From the NCBI RefSeq assembly GCF_001699815.1, contig NZ_MCGB01000057.1:310001-374000 (forward strand): a stretch of 64,000 bases of DNA, read 5' to 3'. The notes beneath the pieces are model-generated. The model searched no databases. It saw only the letters and a program-made list of their open reading frames with translations, and was not told the origin of the DNA. Shown here in pieces: positions 17,984-25,900 of this stretch (position 1 is the stretch's first letter; each line of letters opens with the position of its first letter). The stretch comes from Ralstonia pickettii. Its GTDB lineage: Bacteria > Pseudomonadota > Gammaproteobacteria > Burkholderiales > Burkholderiaceae. A program made the position numbers and the translations under genes.

Positions 17984-20572
17984 TTAGCCAAACTTGATTG
18001 CCAGCACGTCTGCTGCCTGAGATTCATGCAGGTCGGTTTCTCCCAGGGCGTTACTGACTCCCCTGATAACGCTGCCGTCTCTCTTGACGATTTCATACGA
18101 CCGGTTCGCTACGGGTTCATTGTCTGCGGGACGAATCAGCCGGAACTTGCGCCCCGTATCCCCTGAGTCGAACTGCGGTAATGCCCCATCAATCCCCTGC
18201 GGCCCTGGCGCATCAAAGTCGGCGGTATGCGCATGCACGCGCGTCGGTCCAAAGATATCCACGCACCCATCCGCGATGCGGATGCCGGCATTGCCACTCA
18301 TGAAGGTGATACCGGTCTTGCCATTGAGCACGATGGTGCCGTCGGTGGTGGTAATCACCACATCCGTCTTGGCGTTGAGCGCCATGTTCTTGCTCTGCGC
18401 CTGTAGCACGAGCTGGCCTTGGTGGGCGGTGGCCTTCCAATCACCACTGTGGGCGAACTGGCTGATGCCAGTGCCAGCGTTGACAATGTATTGCTGACCT
18501 GCCGTGTGTTGCTGGTTGAGTTTGGAGATCGTGTCGACGTGCTTGCCGGCGTAGCTGGTCAGCGTCTCGGGTGTGGCGAACGCCATGCCCGCCGGCGCGT
18601 AGGCGCCAATGATGGGTTGTCCACCTTGCCCCGGGGCGTCCTTATGGTTGTTGGCGCCAGCGTCCCAGTCCTCGATGGCTTGGGTTAGCTTGGATTGCGG
18701 ATCGGTGTCGCTCTTGAGCGCTTCGTGCTGACTGCTGTAGTTGCCGAACGATTCGGCGGTCTCAAGCGCTGCGCGCATGCAGCGGATGAATTCCTCTCGC
18801 GTGAAGTGGCCACCCACGGCAGCGATTTGCCCTTCTGCGGTAAAGAACAGGCCCTTGGCGCCTCGCACACTGCCCTGCCCATCAGTACGCAGATCAAAAC
18901 CTTCGCCACGCGGGTCTTTGCGCCCAGGCTGCCCCGGCACACCGGTCAAGTAGCCCAGGTTGAGCTGGGATGTCTGGTGGTCTGACGACAGTTGGGCCTG
19001 AATCTGCCCTTGGGTGTCATCCATCAGAAGATGGTTACGCCGCCGCCCGAAGAGTTCCTTGCTGGCAATGCCGGACAACGCATGCTGCGTCGGCAGCGCC
19101 CACGGCGGTGTGTTGAGCTGGTTGGGTACGCGACCAACGATGATCGGCGTGTTCGGATCGCCGTTCAGATAGTCGACCAGGACCTCCTGACCAATACGAG
19201 GAATTTGCATGGTGCCGAATTGATCGCCGGACCAGCCATTGGACACGCGGATCCAGGGCGAGGAATTCTCGTCGTGCTGGCCGTAGCGGTCCCATTCGAA
19301 CTGGATTTTGACGCAGCCGTGGTCGTTGGTCCAAATCTCTTGGTTCTCGGGACCGGTGACGACGGCGCGCTGGATACCTTGAACGCGACGCTTGTGGGCG
19401 ATCCGTTCTGGACGGAAGACTTCGTCCGTGGGGTGAGCTTCGAAGCTGACGCGGCAGGTGTATTGCTGGGTGCCGCCACTGTGGATGCCCACGTCTTCCA
19501 ACATCAGGTCCGTGCTCACAATCAGGACTTCGCGGTTCAGCGCGTCATGGTCGTGATTGGTGATGTGGTAGGTGTTGCCGGCGGCGACGCCGCGCAGGTT
19601 GCCGACACCACGCATGCGTCGCCCCTTGGCGCGCCGCTCTTCCGTATGAATGCGAGCGTGCAAGTTGCCGACATCTCGGCTGTCATAGAGGCCGGGTTCG
19701 TATTCGTAGCGTTCGAACTCGGAAAACAGCGTGTCGCGCGGCAGGCTGTCACTGGTGGTGAGGTCGGCTTTGGGCTGGCGTGGGTCGTAATCCTTGAACG
19801 TAACCTTGCCGGTACGCAGACGGTTGATGGGCTCGAAACGTGTCAGGTGCTCCTGGTCGATCTTGAAACCTTGCGGGTAGATCGACAGCGCGTGATATGC
19901 CCCGCTGGGGAATTTGCGCCAGGCGCCGGATTCGGAGACGAGCACGAGCCGGTGGTGGCTGCCATCGTGTTCGAAGAAATAGCTGATACCCCATTCTTCG
20001 GTGAGACGTTGGATGAAGTGAGCGTCGGTCTCGCCGTGCTGGACTTCCCAGATGAGCTTGGGGAAGACACTGGTGTCCAGACGCTTGTCCACCGAATACG
20101 GGTAATCGGCCAGCACTTCGTCGAGGATGTCGATGACAGACTTGTTTTGGAACGCTTTGTAATCAGAGGTCTGACTGGCCAACCAAAACCAGGGGCGCAA
20201 GGTGTAGCGGTAGAGACGATTGTTGTCCACGCCGCCGATCAGTTCGACGGCGGTGATCAGGCCGGTGATTTCTCGCACACCCGCACCAACACCACCAAGC
20301 AGGCCGGTGCCCATGCCGTCCAGTTCGATGGACAAGGTCATCTCGTGGCCAATGGCAGCGTCTAGATCTGATTCGAGCATGGACTGATCGGCTGCCAACG
20401 AAACGGGGCGCAGATCCACTGTGTAGGTGAACAACTCGCTCAGCGCTTCGCGGCCCGAGACGCGCACGAATTCCAACTGTGGCTGCCCCAGTAGGTCAGG
20501 GATCGCGTTGCTGCTCGCTTTGACTGTGCGGTGGTTGCCGATTTTGTTGGACATGCGTTCTGCTGCGCCCAT
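17984..20572 (-). CDS. vgrG: T6SS spike protein VgrG with DUF2345 extension
   Basis: The protein has 862 residues. VgrG trimers form the puncturing tip of the type VI secretion tube and carry effectors. The gp27-like part spans about 30-390 (FTYTVDLRP, DAHFIQRLTEEWGISYFFEHDG) and the gp5 OB-fold part about 395-500 (IWTNDHGCVKIQFEWDRYG, RVSNGWSGDQFGTMQIPRIG). Beyond this are a DUF2345-type region and a beta-helical C-terminus (KNMALNAKTDVVITTTDGTI). The ATG at 20572 is preceded by GAGGAG; an upstream in-frame ATG at 20596 is possible but lacks such a site. No other T6SS structural genes are in the window, so this is an orphan vgrG island with its cargo. Confidence 0.93.
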   Translation of the reverse strand: MGAAERMSNKIGNHRTVKASSNAIPDLLGQPQLEFVRVSGREALSELFTYTVDLRPVSLAADQSMLESDLDAAIGHEMTLSIELDGMGTGLLGGVGAGVREITGLITAVELIGGVDNNRLYRYTLRPWFWLASQTSDYKAFQNKSVIDILDEVLADYPYSVDKRLDTSVFPKLIWEVQHGETDAHFIQRLTEEWGISYFFEHDGSHHRLVLVSESGAWRKFPSGAYHALSIYPQGFKIDQEHLTRFEPINRLRTGKVTFKDYDPRQPKADLTTSDSLPRDTLFSEFERYEYEPGLYDSRDVGNLHARIHTEERRAKGRRMRGVGNLRGVAAGNTYHITNHDHDALNREVLIVSTDLMLEDVGIHSGGTQQYTCRVSFEAHPTDEVFRPERIAHKRRVQGIQRAVVTGPENQEIWTNDHGCVKIQFEWDRYGQHDENSSPWIRVSNGWSGDQFGTMQIPRIGQEVLVDYLNGDPNTPIIVGRVPNQLNTPPWALPTQHALSGIASKELFGRRRNHLLMDDTQGQIQAQLSSDHQTSQLNLGYLTGVPGQPGRKDPRGEGFDLRTDGQGSVRGAKGLFFTAEGQIAAVGGHFTREEFIRCMRAALETAESFGNYSSQHEALKSDTDPQSKLTQAIEDWDAGANNHKDAPGQGGQPIIGAYAPAGMAFATPETLTSYAGKHVDTISKLNQQHTAGQQYIVNAGTGISQFAHSGDWKATAHQGQLVLQAQSKNMALNAKTDVVITTTDGTIVLNGKTGITFMSGNAGIRIADGCVDIFGPTRVHAHTADFDAPGPQGIDGALPQFDSGDTGRKFRLIRPADNEPVANRSYEIVKRDGSVIRGVSNALGETDLHESQAADVLAIKFG

Positions 20573-20753
20573 CTCTGTGCTCCTCGTGCGTGACACGCCA
20601 ATGTCGTAGTGACGTGCGTGGTGTTATGAGTGGCTATGACGGTAGCGCTCTTTGTCGTGAAATCGAATGAGAATGGCGCGCAACCGCGTCAAAAGTTGTC
20701 ACACACCAAGGCTCAACTGACTCCCTCCGACACATCGATTCCATCCCAAACTG

Positions 20754-20990
20754 TTAGCGTCGATATGCCTCTTCTGCAAAGTCCAGACACGTCCACAGGT
20801 ATTCCGCCTGCCGCGTCTCGTCTATCGCACGAAAATGTTCGAATCCAGTCGCGTGCAGCATGCTCAAGAACGTTCGCAGCTTCGAAAGCTTGTCGAACAA
20901 ATCAGCATGCGCTTGATAGCGGCGAATATCGGGGAGGGCTTGGAAATCCGTAATGGCGAGGTCTCCGTCGAGCTGAAGGAAACGCGCCAC
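20754..20990 (-). CDS. Small hypothetical protein or remnant
   Basis: A 78-codon frame from GTG at 20990 has protein-like composition: helical, charged, ending FEHFRAIDETRQAEYLWTCL then DFAEEAYRR. It recalls the short DUF3077/XAC0095-like hypothetical proteins of betaproteobacteria. No ATG or clear ribosome binding site precedes it, and the same open frame continues upstream in sequence that looks non-coding. It could be a live small gene with a GTG start or the tail of a decayed one. It is upstream of vgrG on the same strand. No function is assigned. Confidence 0.35.
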   Translation of the reverse strand: MARFLQLDGDLAITDFQALPDIRRYQAHADLFDKLSKLRTFLSMLHATGFEHFRAIDETRQAEYLWTCLDFAEEAYRR

Positions 20991-21398
20991 CCGTGGTGAA
21001 CGGGTGGGCGAGCATTGACAAGGTTGGAACCCGAGTAGCAACTCTCGATCGGCACGAAGCCGTCCCTGCCAAGCTCGCCCATAAGGGGAAGCGGCCACGG
21101 GAGAATGACGACAAGGACTTGTGCTCAGTCCTTGCCGGTTGCTACCGAGGGTTCCAGTCCTCGGCCGCTTTCTCTCATGGCACGAAAGCGGCACCGACAA
21201 GTCTAGTGGGCCGCTTCCTATTGAGGCAATACAGCACGGAACAAATCAGAATTTGGCTATGCATGCCCGTGCAGTGCTTTGTCCCGTGGAATTTGTGCGG
21301 TGGTGCACGAGGCGCGCATTATCGCGCAACGACACCACACCTGCCCGAAATCAGCTGGTAGGCGCTGCTGCATGCAAAGGCTCGCATTCTCAAGGCGA
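20991..21398. other. Intergenic stretch without a recognisable gene
   Basis: About 400 bp between the possible small protein and the puuD terminator. Open frames here are short and unlike known proteins. A small hairpin, CCGAGG (21147-21152) with CCTCGG (21157-21162), is visible. The lower GC content and lack of conserved coding sequence suggest decayed DNA beside the vgrG cassette. Confidence 0.5.
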
Positions 21399-21399
21399 G

Positions 21400-21426
21400 A
21401 AAAAAAACGGGGCCGCAGCCCCGTTC
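21400..21426 (-). terminator. Rho-independent terminator of the uraH-puuD operon
   Basis: Read on the minus strand, a perfect stem AACGGGGCTG / CGGCCCCGTT class hairpin (21407-21426) is followed by a run of seven T residues. It lies about 80 bp after the puuD stop codon. Confidence 0.88.
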
Positions 21427-21506
21427 AACCCTCACCGGTCATGCCACCCGCTAGGGAACGAATGGCATGCTCCGATAAACCGTTCTGTTGTTGCTCAGCG
21501 TGCGCC

Positions 21507-22763
21507 TCAGTTCGTCTTGGCGCCGCCTTCGAACCACTTGGCGATGATCGTGCGCTCGTCGTCGGTGATTTGCGTCACGTTGCCCAACGGCATCAGCTTC
21601 TGCTGGACGACCTGCTGGTAGACGAGCTGTGCATGCTTGCCCAGTTCTTCCGGCGTATCGAGCAACACGCCCTTAGCCGGTGAAGGCATCAGGGTAGGAT
21701 GCGCCGAGTGACATTGGTAGCACCGTGCGGTAACGACTGCCTGTACTTTGGCGAAGTCCGAACCGCCACCGGCGGCCGCTGGAGCCGCAGCACCGCCTTC
21801 TGCCGCTGTTGCGGGCGCCGTTGCTGCCGCGGTTTCCGCTGCCGGAGCTACCGAACGCGACACCGGAGCGAGCCACACGGCCACACCCAGCAGCACAGCC
21901 ACGCCAGCTGCCGGATAACCCCAGTTCACGACGCCCTTGTGCTTCAGGATGAAGAACTGACGGATCAGCACGCCGGCCAGCATGATCAGCACGAGCACAA
22001 CCCAGTTGTAGTTGGCGGCGTACGTCATGCTGTAGTGGTTCGACAGCATCGCGAACAGCACCGGCAGCGTGAAATACGTGTTGTGCACGCTGCGCTGCTT
22101 GCCGCGCTTGCCGTGGATTGGGTCCGGCTTTTCGCCAGCCTTGAGCGAGGCGACCACCTTGCGTTGCCCCGGGATGATCCAGAAGAACACGTTGGCGCTC
22201 ATGATCGTTGCGATCATCGCGCCGATCAGCAGGAATGCTGCGCGGCCCGAGAACAGGTGGCACGCTGCAAACGCCGCGATCACCACGTAGATCGCCACGA
22301 GAATGCCGACCACGCGGTCGTTCTTGCCGAACACGCGACAGATCGTGTCGTATACGAGCCAGCCGACCACCAGGAAGCCCAGCGCCAGCAGCACCGCCGT
22401 CGTCGCGGTCATGTCGAACACGCTGCGATCGATCATGTAGACGTTGGCGTTGAACAGGTACACCACCGTCAGCAGGGCGAAGCCCGACATCCAGGTCGAA
22501 TACGACTCCCAGTAGAACCAGTGCAGATGATCGGGCAGCTGCTTCGGCGCCAGCAGGTACTTCTGCGGGTTGTAGAACCCGCCGCCGTGCACGGCCCACA
22601 GCTCGCCGTCGACGCCCTTGTCCTTCAGGTCCGGCGCGGTCGGCTTGGTCAGGCTGTTATCGAGCCAGACGAAGTAGAACGACGACCCGATCCACGCGAT
22701 CGCGACGATCACGTGCAGCCAACGCAAGAGCAAGTTGGCCCAGTCGAGGATATAGCCTTCCAT
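21507..22763 (-). CDS. puuD: PuuD, membrane-bound urate hydroxylase with cytochrome c domain
   Basis: The protein has 418 residues. PuuD oxidises urate to 5-hydroxyisourate, passing electrons to its own cytochrome c rather than making peroxide. The N-terminus (DWANLLLRWLHVIVAIAWIG, then FVWLDNSL) and about eight TM segments belong to the DUF989 urate oxidase domain. After an Ala-rich linker (about 315-335) the C-terminal cytochrome c domain has CYQCH at C348/C351/H352 and a likely Met ligand in KLMPLG near 391. UraH, the next enzyme, is encoded 17 bp upstream in the same operon. A terminator follows. Confidence 0.95.
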   Translation of the reverse strand: MEGYILDWANLLLRWLHVIVAIAWIGSSFYFVWLDNSLTKPTAPDLKDKGVDGELWAVHGGGFYNPQKYLLAPKQLPDHLHWFYWESYSTWMSGFALLTVVYLFNANVYMIDRSVFDMTATTAVLLALGFLVVGWLVYDTICRVFGKNDRVVGILVAIYVVIAAFAACHLFSGRAAFLLIGAMIATIMSANVFFWIIPGQRKVVASLKAGEKPDPIHGKRGKQRSVHNTYFTLPVLFAMLSNHYSMTYAANYNWVVLVLIMLAGVLIRQFFILKHKGVVNWGYPAAGVAVLLGVAVWLAPVSRSVAPAAETAAATAPATAAEGGAAAPAAAGGGSDFAKVQAVVTARCYQCHSAHPTLMPSPAKGVLLDTPEELGKHAQLVYQQVVQQKLMPLGNVTQITDDERTIIAKWFEGGAKTN

Positions 22764-22780
22764 GATGACTCCCTGCCCTG

Positions 22781-23134
22781 TTAGCTACCGCGATAGGTCG
22801 AATACGACCACGGCGACACCAGCAGCGGCACGTGGTAGTGCGCACTGGTGTCGGCCACGCCGAAGCGCAGCGTCACCACGTCCAGGAACGCGGGATCGGG
22901 GAGTTTGACGCCGGCGGCGCGGTAGTACTCGCCCACGCCGAAGTCCAGCTCGTACACGCCGGTTTGCAACGCGTCGCCTTCAAGCAGCGGCGCATCGCAA
23001 CGGCCATCGTGATTGGTGCGGACCGACTTGATCGGTTGCCGCTGATTGTCGACAATTTTGAACAGTGCGATCGCCAGGTTTTGGCCCGGCGTGCCTGCAG
23101 CGGTGTCGAGCACATGGGTGGTCAAGCGTCCCAT
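22781..23134 (-). CDS. uraH: 5-hydroxyisourate hydrolase (transthyretin-like)
   Basis: The protein has 117 residues, the normal HIU hydrolase size. It hydrolyses 5-hydroxyisourate to OHCU. The signature residues are H7 in [11 protein letters not shown], the central arginine, H of SAHYHVPLL and the C-terminal YRGS tetrapeptide that separates these enzymes from transthyretin. The ATG at 23134 is preceded by AGAGGAAG; the open frame runs further upstream without conservation. First gene of the uraH-puuD operon, divergent from the GntR regulator. Confidence 0.95.
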   Translation of the reverse strand: MGRLTTHVLDTAAGTPGQNLAIALFKIVDNQRQPIKSVRTNHDGRCDAPLLEGDALQTGVYELDFGVGEYYRAAGVKLPDPAFLDVVTLRFGVADTSAHYHVPLLVSPWSYSTYRGS

Positions 23135-23420
23135 TTGTCTTCCTCTGTAGTTCGAATTTTCAGAAGCGCCGCTGCCTCCACTTGCACCTCGCGCCAAACC
23201 CTTGTGTGACAAGGGCTGGCGTCGGGGCCCGCTCGGTACGTGCTGTGCACGCATCCCGGCGCGCGTCCAGCCGGTTTACGCCTGCCGCCCATGTTGGGAG
23301 GGTGCATGCCAAACCGGCAAAGCCGTCGCTCGTCCTGGGTCCGACGCCTTGCTTCTGTCGTGTCGCTAGACTCGGTTGAAACAGGGATTTCCCTAGTTTG
23401 TCGGATTCCCGAACGCATTT
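23135..23420. other. Divergent intergenic region between uraH and the GntR gene
   Basis: This is the left part of a 377-bp gap between divergent purine genes. It must hold the uraH-puuD promoter. No gene is visible. No clear -35/-10 pair for the minus strand could be chosen with confidence. Confidence 0.5.
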
Positions 23421-23460
23421 TGTTGACAATATTGAAGGCTGCCACGAATAATTGTCAACA
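23421..23460. promoter_or_regulatory. Promoter of the GntR gene overlapped by a perfect 10-bp inverted repeat
   Basis: TGTTGACAAT (23421-23430) and ATTGTCAACA (23451-23460) are exact inverted copies separated by 20 bp. The left arm contains a consensus -35 box TTGACA (23423-23428) and the right arm overlaps a -10 like AATAAT (23447-23452), with an 18-bp spacer, for the GntR gene starting at 23512. A regulator bound here would block RNA polymerase. Autoregulation by the GntR protein is the obvious inference. Confidence 0.7.
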
Positions 23461-23511
23461 GGTTTTCGCAGTGGCCTATGCTGCGGCGCGTTACTCAAAG
23501 GCGGATCTGCC

Positions 23512-24270
23512 ATGTCCAAGAATCTCAAGCTGGTCTCCACGGAAGCGACGTTGAAGTCGGGCGTCAAGGCATCGGGGGCAACACGCATGTCGGTCGAAGA
23601 ACGGATGTATCACGAGATCTACGACGCGATCATGGAGCACCGCCTGCCCCCGCGCACCAAGCTGACGGAGCATGCGCTGTGCGAAATCTATGCCACCGCG
23701 CGTCATACGGTGCGCAAGGTCTTCTCCCAACTGGCCGCTGACGGCCTGGTTGACCTCGAGCCGAATCGCGGCGCGTTCATCGCGGCGCCCTCCATCGACG
23801 AAGCCCACGCCATGTTCGAGCTGCGTCAGATCCTGGAGCGTGCGGTGCTCGACAAGGTCGGCCATAGCAGCAATCCCAAGGCAGCCATCGCCCCGCTGCT
23901 GGAACTCGTCAAACAGGAACGCCAGGCGTTTGTCACGCAGGACCGCCCGCGCTGGATTCGCCTGTCTGCAGAATTTCACGTAGCGCTGGCCGAGCAGTCC
24001 GGCAACCCGCTGGTGGTCGAGATGATGCGCCGGCTGGTGTCGCGCACCACCCTGATGATCGCCAGCGTCGAGGCCCCGGGCAACAACGCCTGCTCGTTCG
24101 ACGAACACCTCGACATCCTCAATGCACTGGAGCGTGGCGACGCCAGCGCTGCCCAGGCCCACATGGCCCAGCACTTGCAATGCTGCGCCGATCGCGTGCG
24201 CCCCGAAGCGCCCGCTGATTTCGATTTGCGTTCGGTATTGGGCCCACGCGGCGGGAAGGACAAAGTCTAG
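23512..24270 (+). CDS. GntR-family (FCD/FadR-type) regulator of urate catabolism genes
   Basis: The protein has 252 residues. A GntR winged HTH at about 25-95 (RMYHEIYDAIMEHRLPPRTK, then ATARHTVRKVFSQLAADGLV) is followed by an all-helical FCD ligand domain at about 105-235, with metal-ligand-type residues in EFHVALAEQSGN and DEHLDILNALERGD. FCD regulators usually bind a pathway acid and come off DNA. The gene sits between the divergent uraH-puuD operon and the permease-deaminase-puuE-uraD run, so urate or allantoin breakdown products are likely effectors. The ATG at 23512 follows the promoter with its inverted repeat by about 50 bp. Confidence 0.88.
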   Translation: MSKNLKLVSTEATLKSGVKASGATRMSVEERMYHEIYDAIMEHRLPPRTKLTEHALCEIYATARHTVRKVFSQLAADGLVDLEPNRGAFIAAPSIDEAHAMFELRQILERAVLDKVGHSSNPKAAIAPLLELVKQERQAFVTQDRPRWIRLSAEFHVALAEQSGNPLVVEMMRRLVSRTTLMIASVEAPGNNACSFDEHLDILNALERGDASAAQAHMAQHLQCCADRVRPEAPADFDLRSVLGPRGGKDKV

Positions 24271-24445
24271 GACCGGTTCAGCTGTATCGGGCGAGCTGGC
24301 ACGACAGAGGCCGGCCGTCCAAGAACCTGTCCACGATCCGTAGCGACCTGCCGAAGGTTGGCCCCGGGATACACCGCCCGACATCAGGACGGGACGTGTC
24401 ACAAGGCCAGAATCGGGGCGCGCAGCAGGAACGTGGGCAGGCTCC

Positions 24446-24466
24446 AAGCCGGACGCCGTCCGGCTT
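24446..24466 (+). promoter_or_regulatory. Perfect 9-bp hairpin just upstream of the NCS2 permease ribosome binding site
   Basis: AAGCCGGAC and GTCCGGCTT pair around a GCC loop, 8 bp before the AAAGGAG ribosome binding site of the permease gene. With no T-run it is not a classical terminator. It may insulate or modulate translation. The remainder of the 216-bp leader holds no gene. Confidence 0.5.
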
Positions 24467-24486
24467 ACCACCCAAAGGAGACCTTT

Positions 24487-25896
24487 ATGGCAAGCAGCAC
24501 CATCGCCGCCCCCACGGCGGATCTGACCAATGAGCGCGTGGCGTACGGACGCCTGCTCGCATTGGGTCTGCAACATGTATTGGTGATGTATGCAGGCACC
24601 GTGGCAGTGCCTCTGATTGTGGGCGGTGCACTGCATCTGCCCAAGGAACAGCTCGCTTTCCTGATCAACGCGGATCTCTTTGCCGCCGGCCTTGCCACCC
24701 TCATCCAGGCCTTCGGTATTTGGAAGTTCGGCATTCGCATGCCGGTCATGATGGGCGTGACCTTCGCATCGGTGGGCCCGATGATCGCCATCGGCACGGA
24801 CCCGAGCATCGGCCTGCTCGGCATCTACGGCGCGGTGATCGCGGCGGGGTTGTTCGGCATCATCGTCGCGCCGCTCATGGGGCGTGTGCTTGGACTCTTC
24901 CCGCCTGTCGTGACGGGCACCGTCATCACGCTGATCGGCATGTCGCTGATGGGCGTGGGCATCAACTGGGCTGCCGGCGGCCAGCCGACCATGAAAACCA
25001 TGGTGGACGGCGTGCTCAAGACCGTGCCGAATCCGGCCTACGGCGACCTGAGCGGCCTGGGCATCGCGCTGGCAGTGCTCGTGATCATCCTGTTGCTGAC
25101 GAAGTACGGCCGCGGCCTGATCGGCAACATCGCGGTGCTGCTGGGCATCGTGATTGGCACGTTCATCGCCATGGCATTCGGCAAGGTCAGCTTTGCCGGC
25201 ATTACCGAAGCCGACTGGGTGGCCGTGATCACGCCGCTGCACTTCGGCATGCCGACCTTCCACTTCGGCGCCATCGCTTCGATGTGCATCGTGATGATGA
25301 TCACCCTGGTGGAATCGACCGGCATGTTCCTGGCGCTGGCAGAAATCACCGGCAAGAAGCTCTCCACCGATGACCTCACGCGCGGCCTGCGCGCCGACGG
25401 TCTGGGCACTGTGATCGGCGGTGTGTTCAACACGTTCCCGTACACGTCGTTCTCGCAGAACGTTGGGCTGGTGACGGTGACGGGTGTGCGGTCGCGCTTC
25501 GTGGCAGCCATGGGCGGCGTGATCCTCATCGCGCTGGGCCTGTTCCCGAAGATGGCGCACATCGTGGCATCGGTCCCTTCGTTCGTGCTGGGCGGGGCGG
25601 GCATCGTGATGTTCGGCATGGTTGCCGCCACGGGTGTGCGCATTCTCGGCTCGATCGATTTCAACAAGTACCGCCACAACCTGTTCATCGTGGCGATCTC
25701 GATCGGCTTCGGCATGATCCCGACGCTGGCCCCGACCTTCTTCCAGTACCTGCCGCATTGGCTGGAGCCCGTTACGCACAGCGGCATCGTGCTGGGCACG
25801 CTGGTCGCGGTCATCCTTAACCTGTACTACAACGGCATGCAGTCGGCCGAGCACGCCATGCGCGACGCTGCCGCCAACACCCACGGCACGGAGTAA
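24487..25896 (+). CDS. NCS2-family purine permease (xanthine/uric acid)
   Basis: The protein has 469 residues and about 12-14 TM segments, and belongs to the nucleobase-ascorbate (NAT/NCS2) family of proton symporters in the inner membrane. The signature is SFSQNVGLVTVTGVRSR at about 321-337, with the conserved Gln-Asn. A glutamate in TLVESTGMFLALAEITG in TM8 fits the purine site. The ATG at 24487 has the RBS AAAGGAG seven bases upstream. Context in the urate pathway suggests xanthine or urate as substrate; specificity is not fixed by sequence. The 8-oxoguanine deaminase gene starts 4 bp downstream. Confidence 0.92.
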   Translation: MASSTIAAPTADLTNERVAYGRLLALGLQHVLVMYAGTVAVPLIVGGALHLPKEQLAFLINADLFAAGLATLIQAFGIWKFGIRMPVMMGVTFASVGPMIAIGTDPSIGLLGIYGAVIAAGLFGIIVAPLMGRVLGLFPPVVTGTVITLIGMSLMGVGINWAAGGQPTMKTMVDGVLKTVPNPAYGDLSGLGIALAVLVIILLLTKYGRGLIGNIAVLLGIVIGTFIAMAFGKVSFAGITEADWVAVITPLHFGMPTFHFGAIASMCIVMMITLVESTGMFLALAEITGKKLSTDDLTRGLRADGLGTVIGGVFNTFPYTSFSQNVGLVTVTGVRSRFVAAMGGVILIALGLFPKMAHIVASVPSFVLGGAGIVMFGMVAATGVRILGSIDFNKYRHNLFIVAISIGFGMIPTLAPTFFQYLPHWLEPVTHSGIVLGTLVAVILNLYYNGMQSAEHAMRDAAANTHGTE

Positions 25897-25900
25897 TTGC

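Noticed and set aside
23045..23056. Palindrome ATTGTCGACAAT inside uraH as a stand-alone operator feature
   Set aside because: It lies in coding sequence for KIVDNQ and may be dictated by the protein; kept only as a side note to the GntR repeat.
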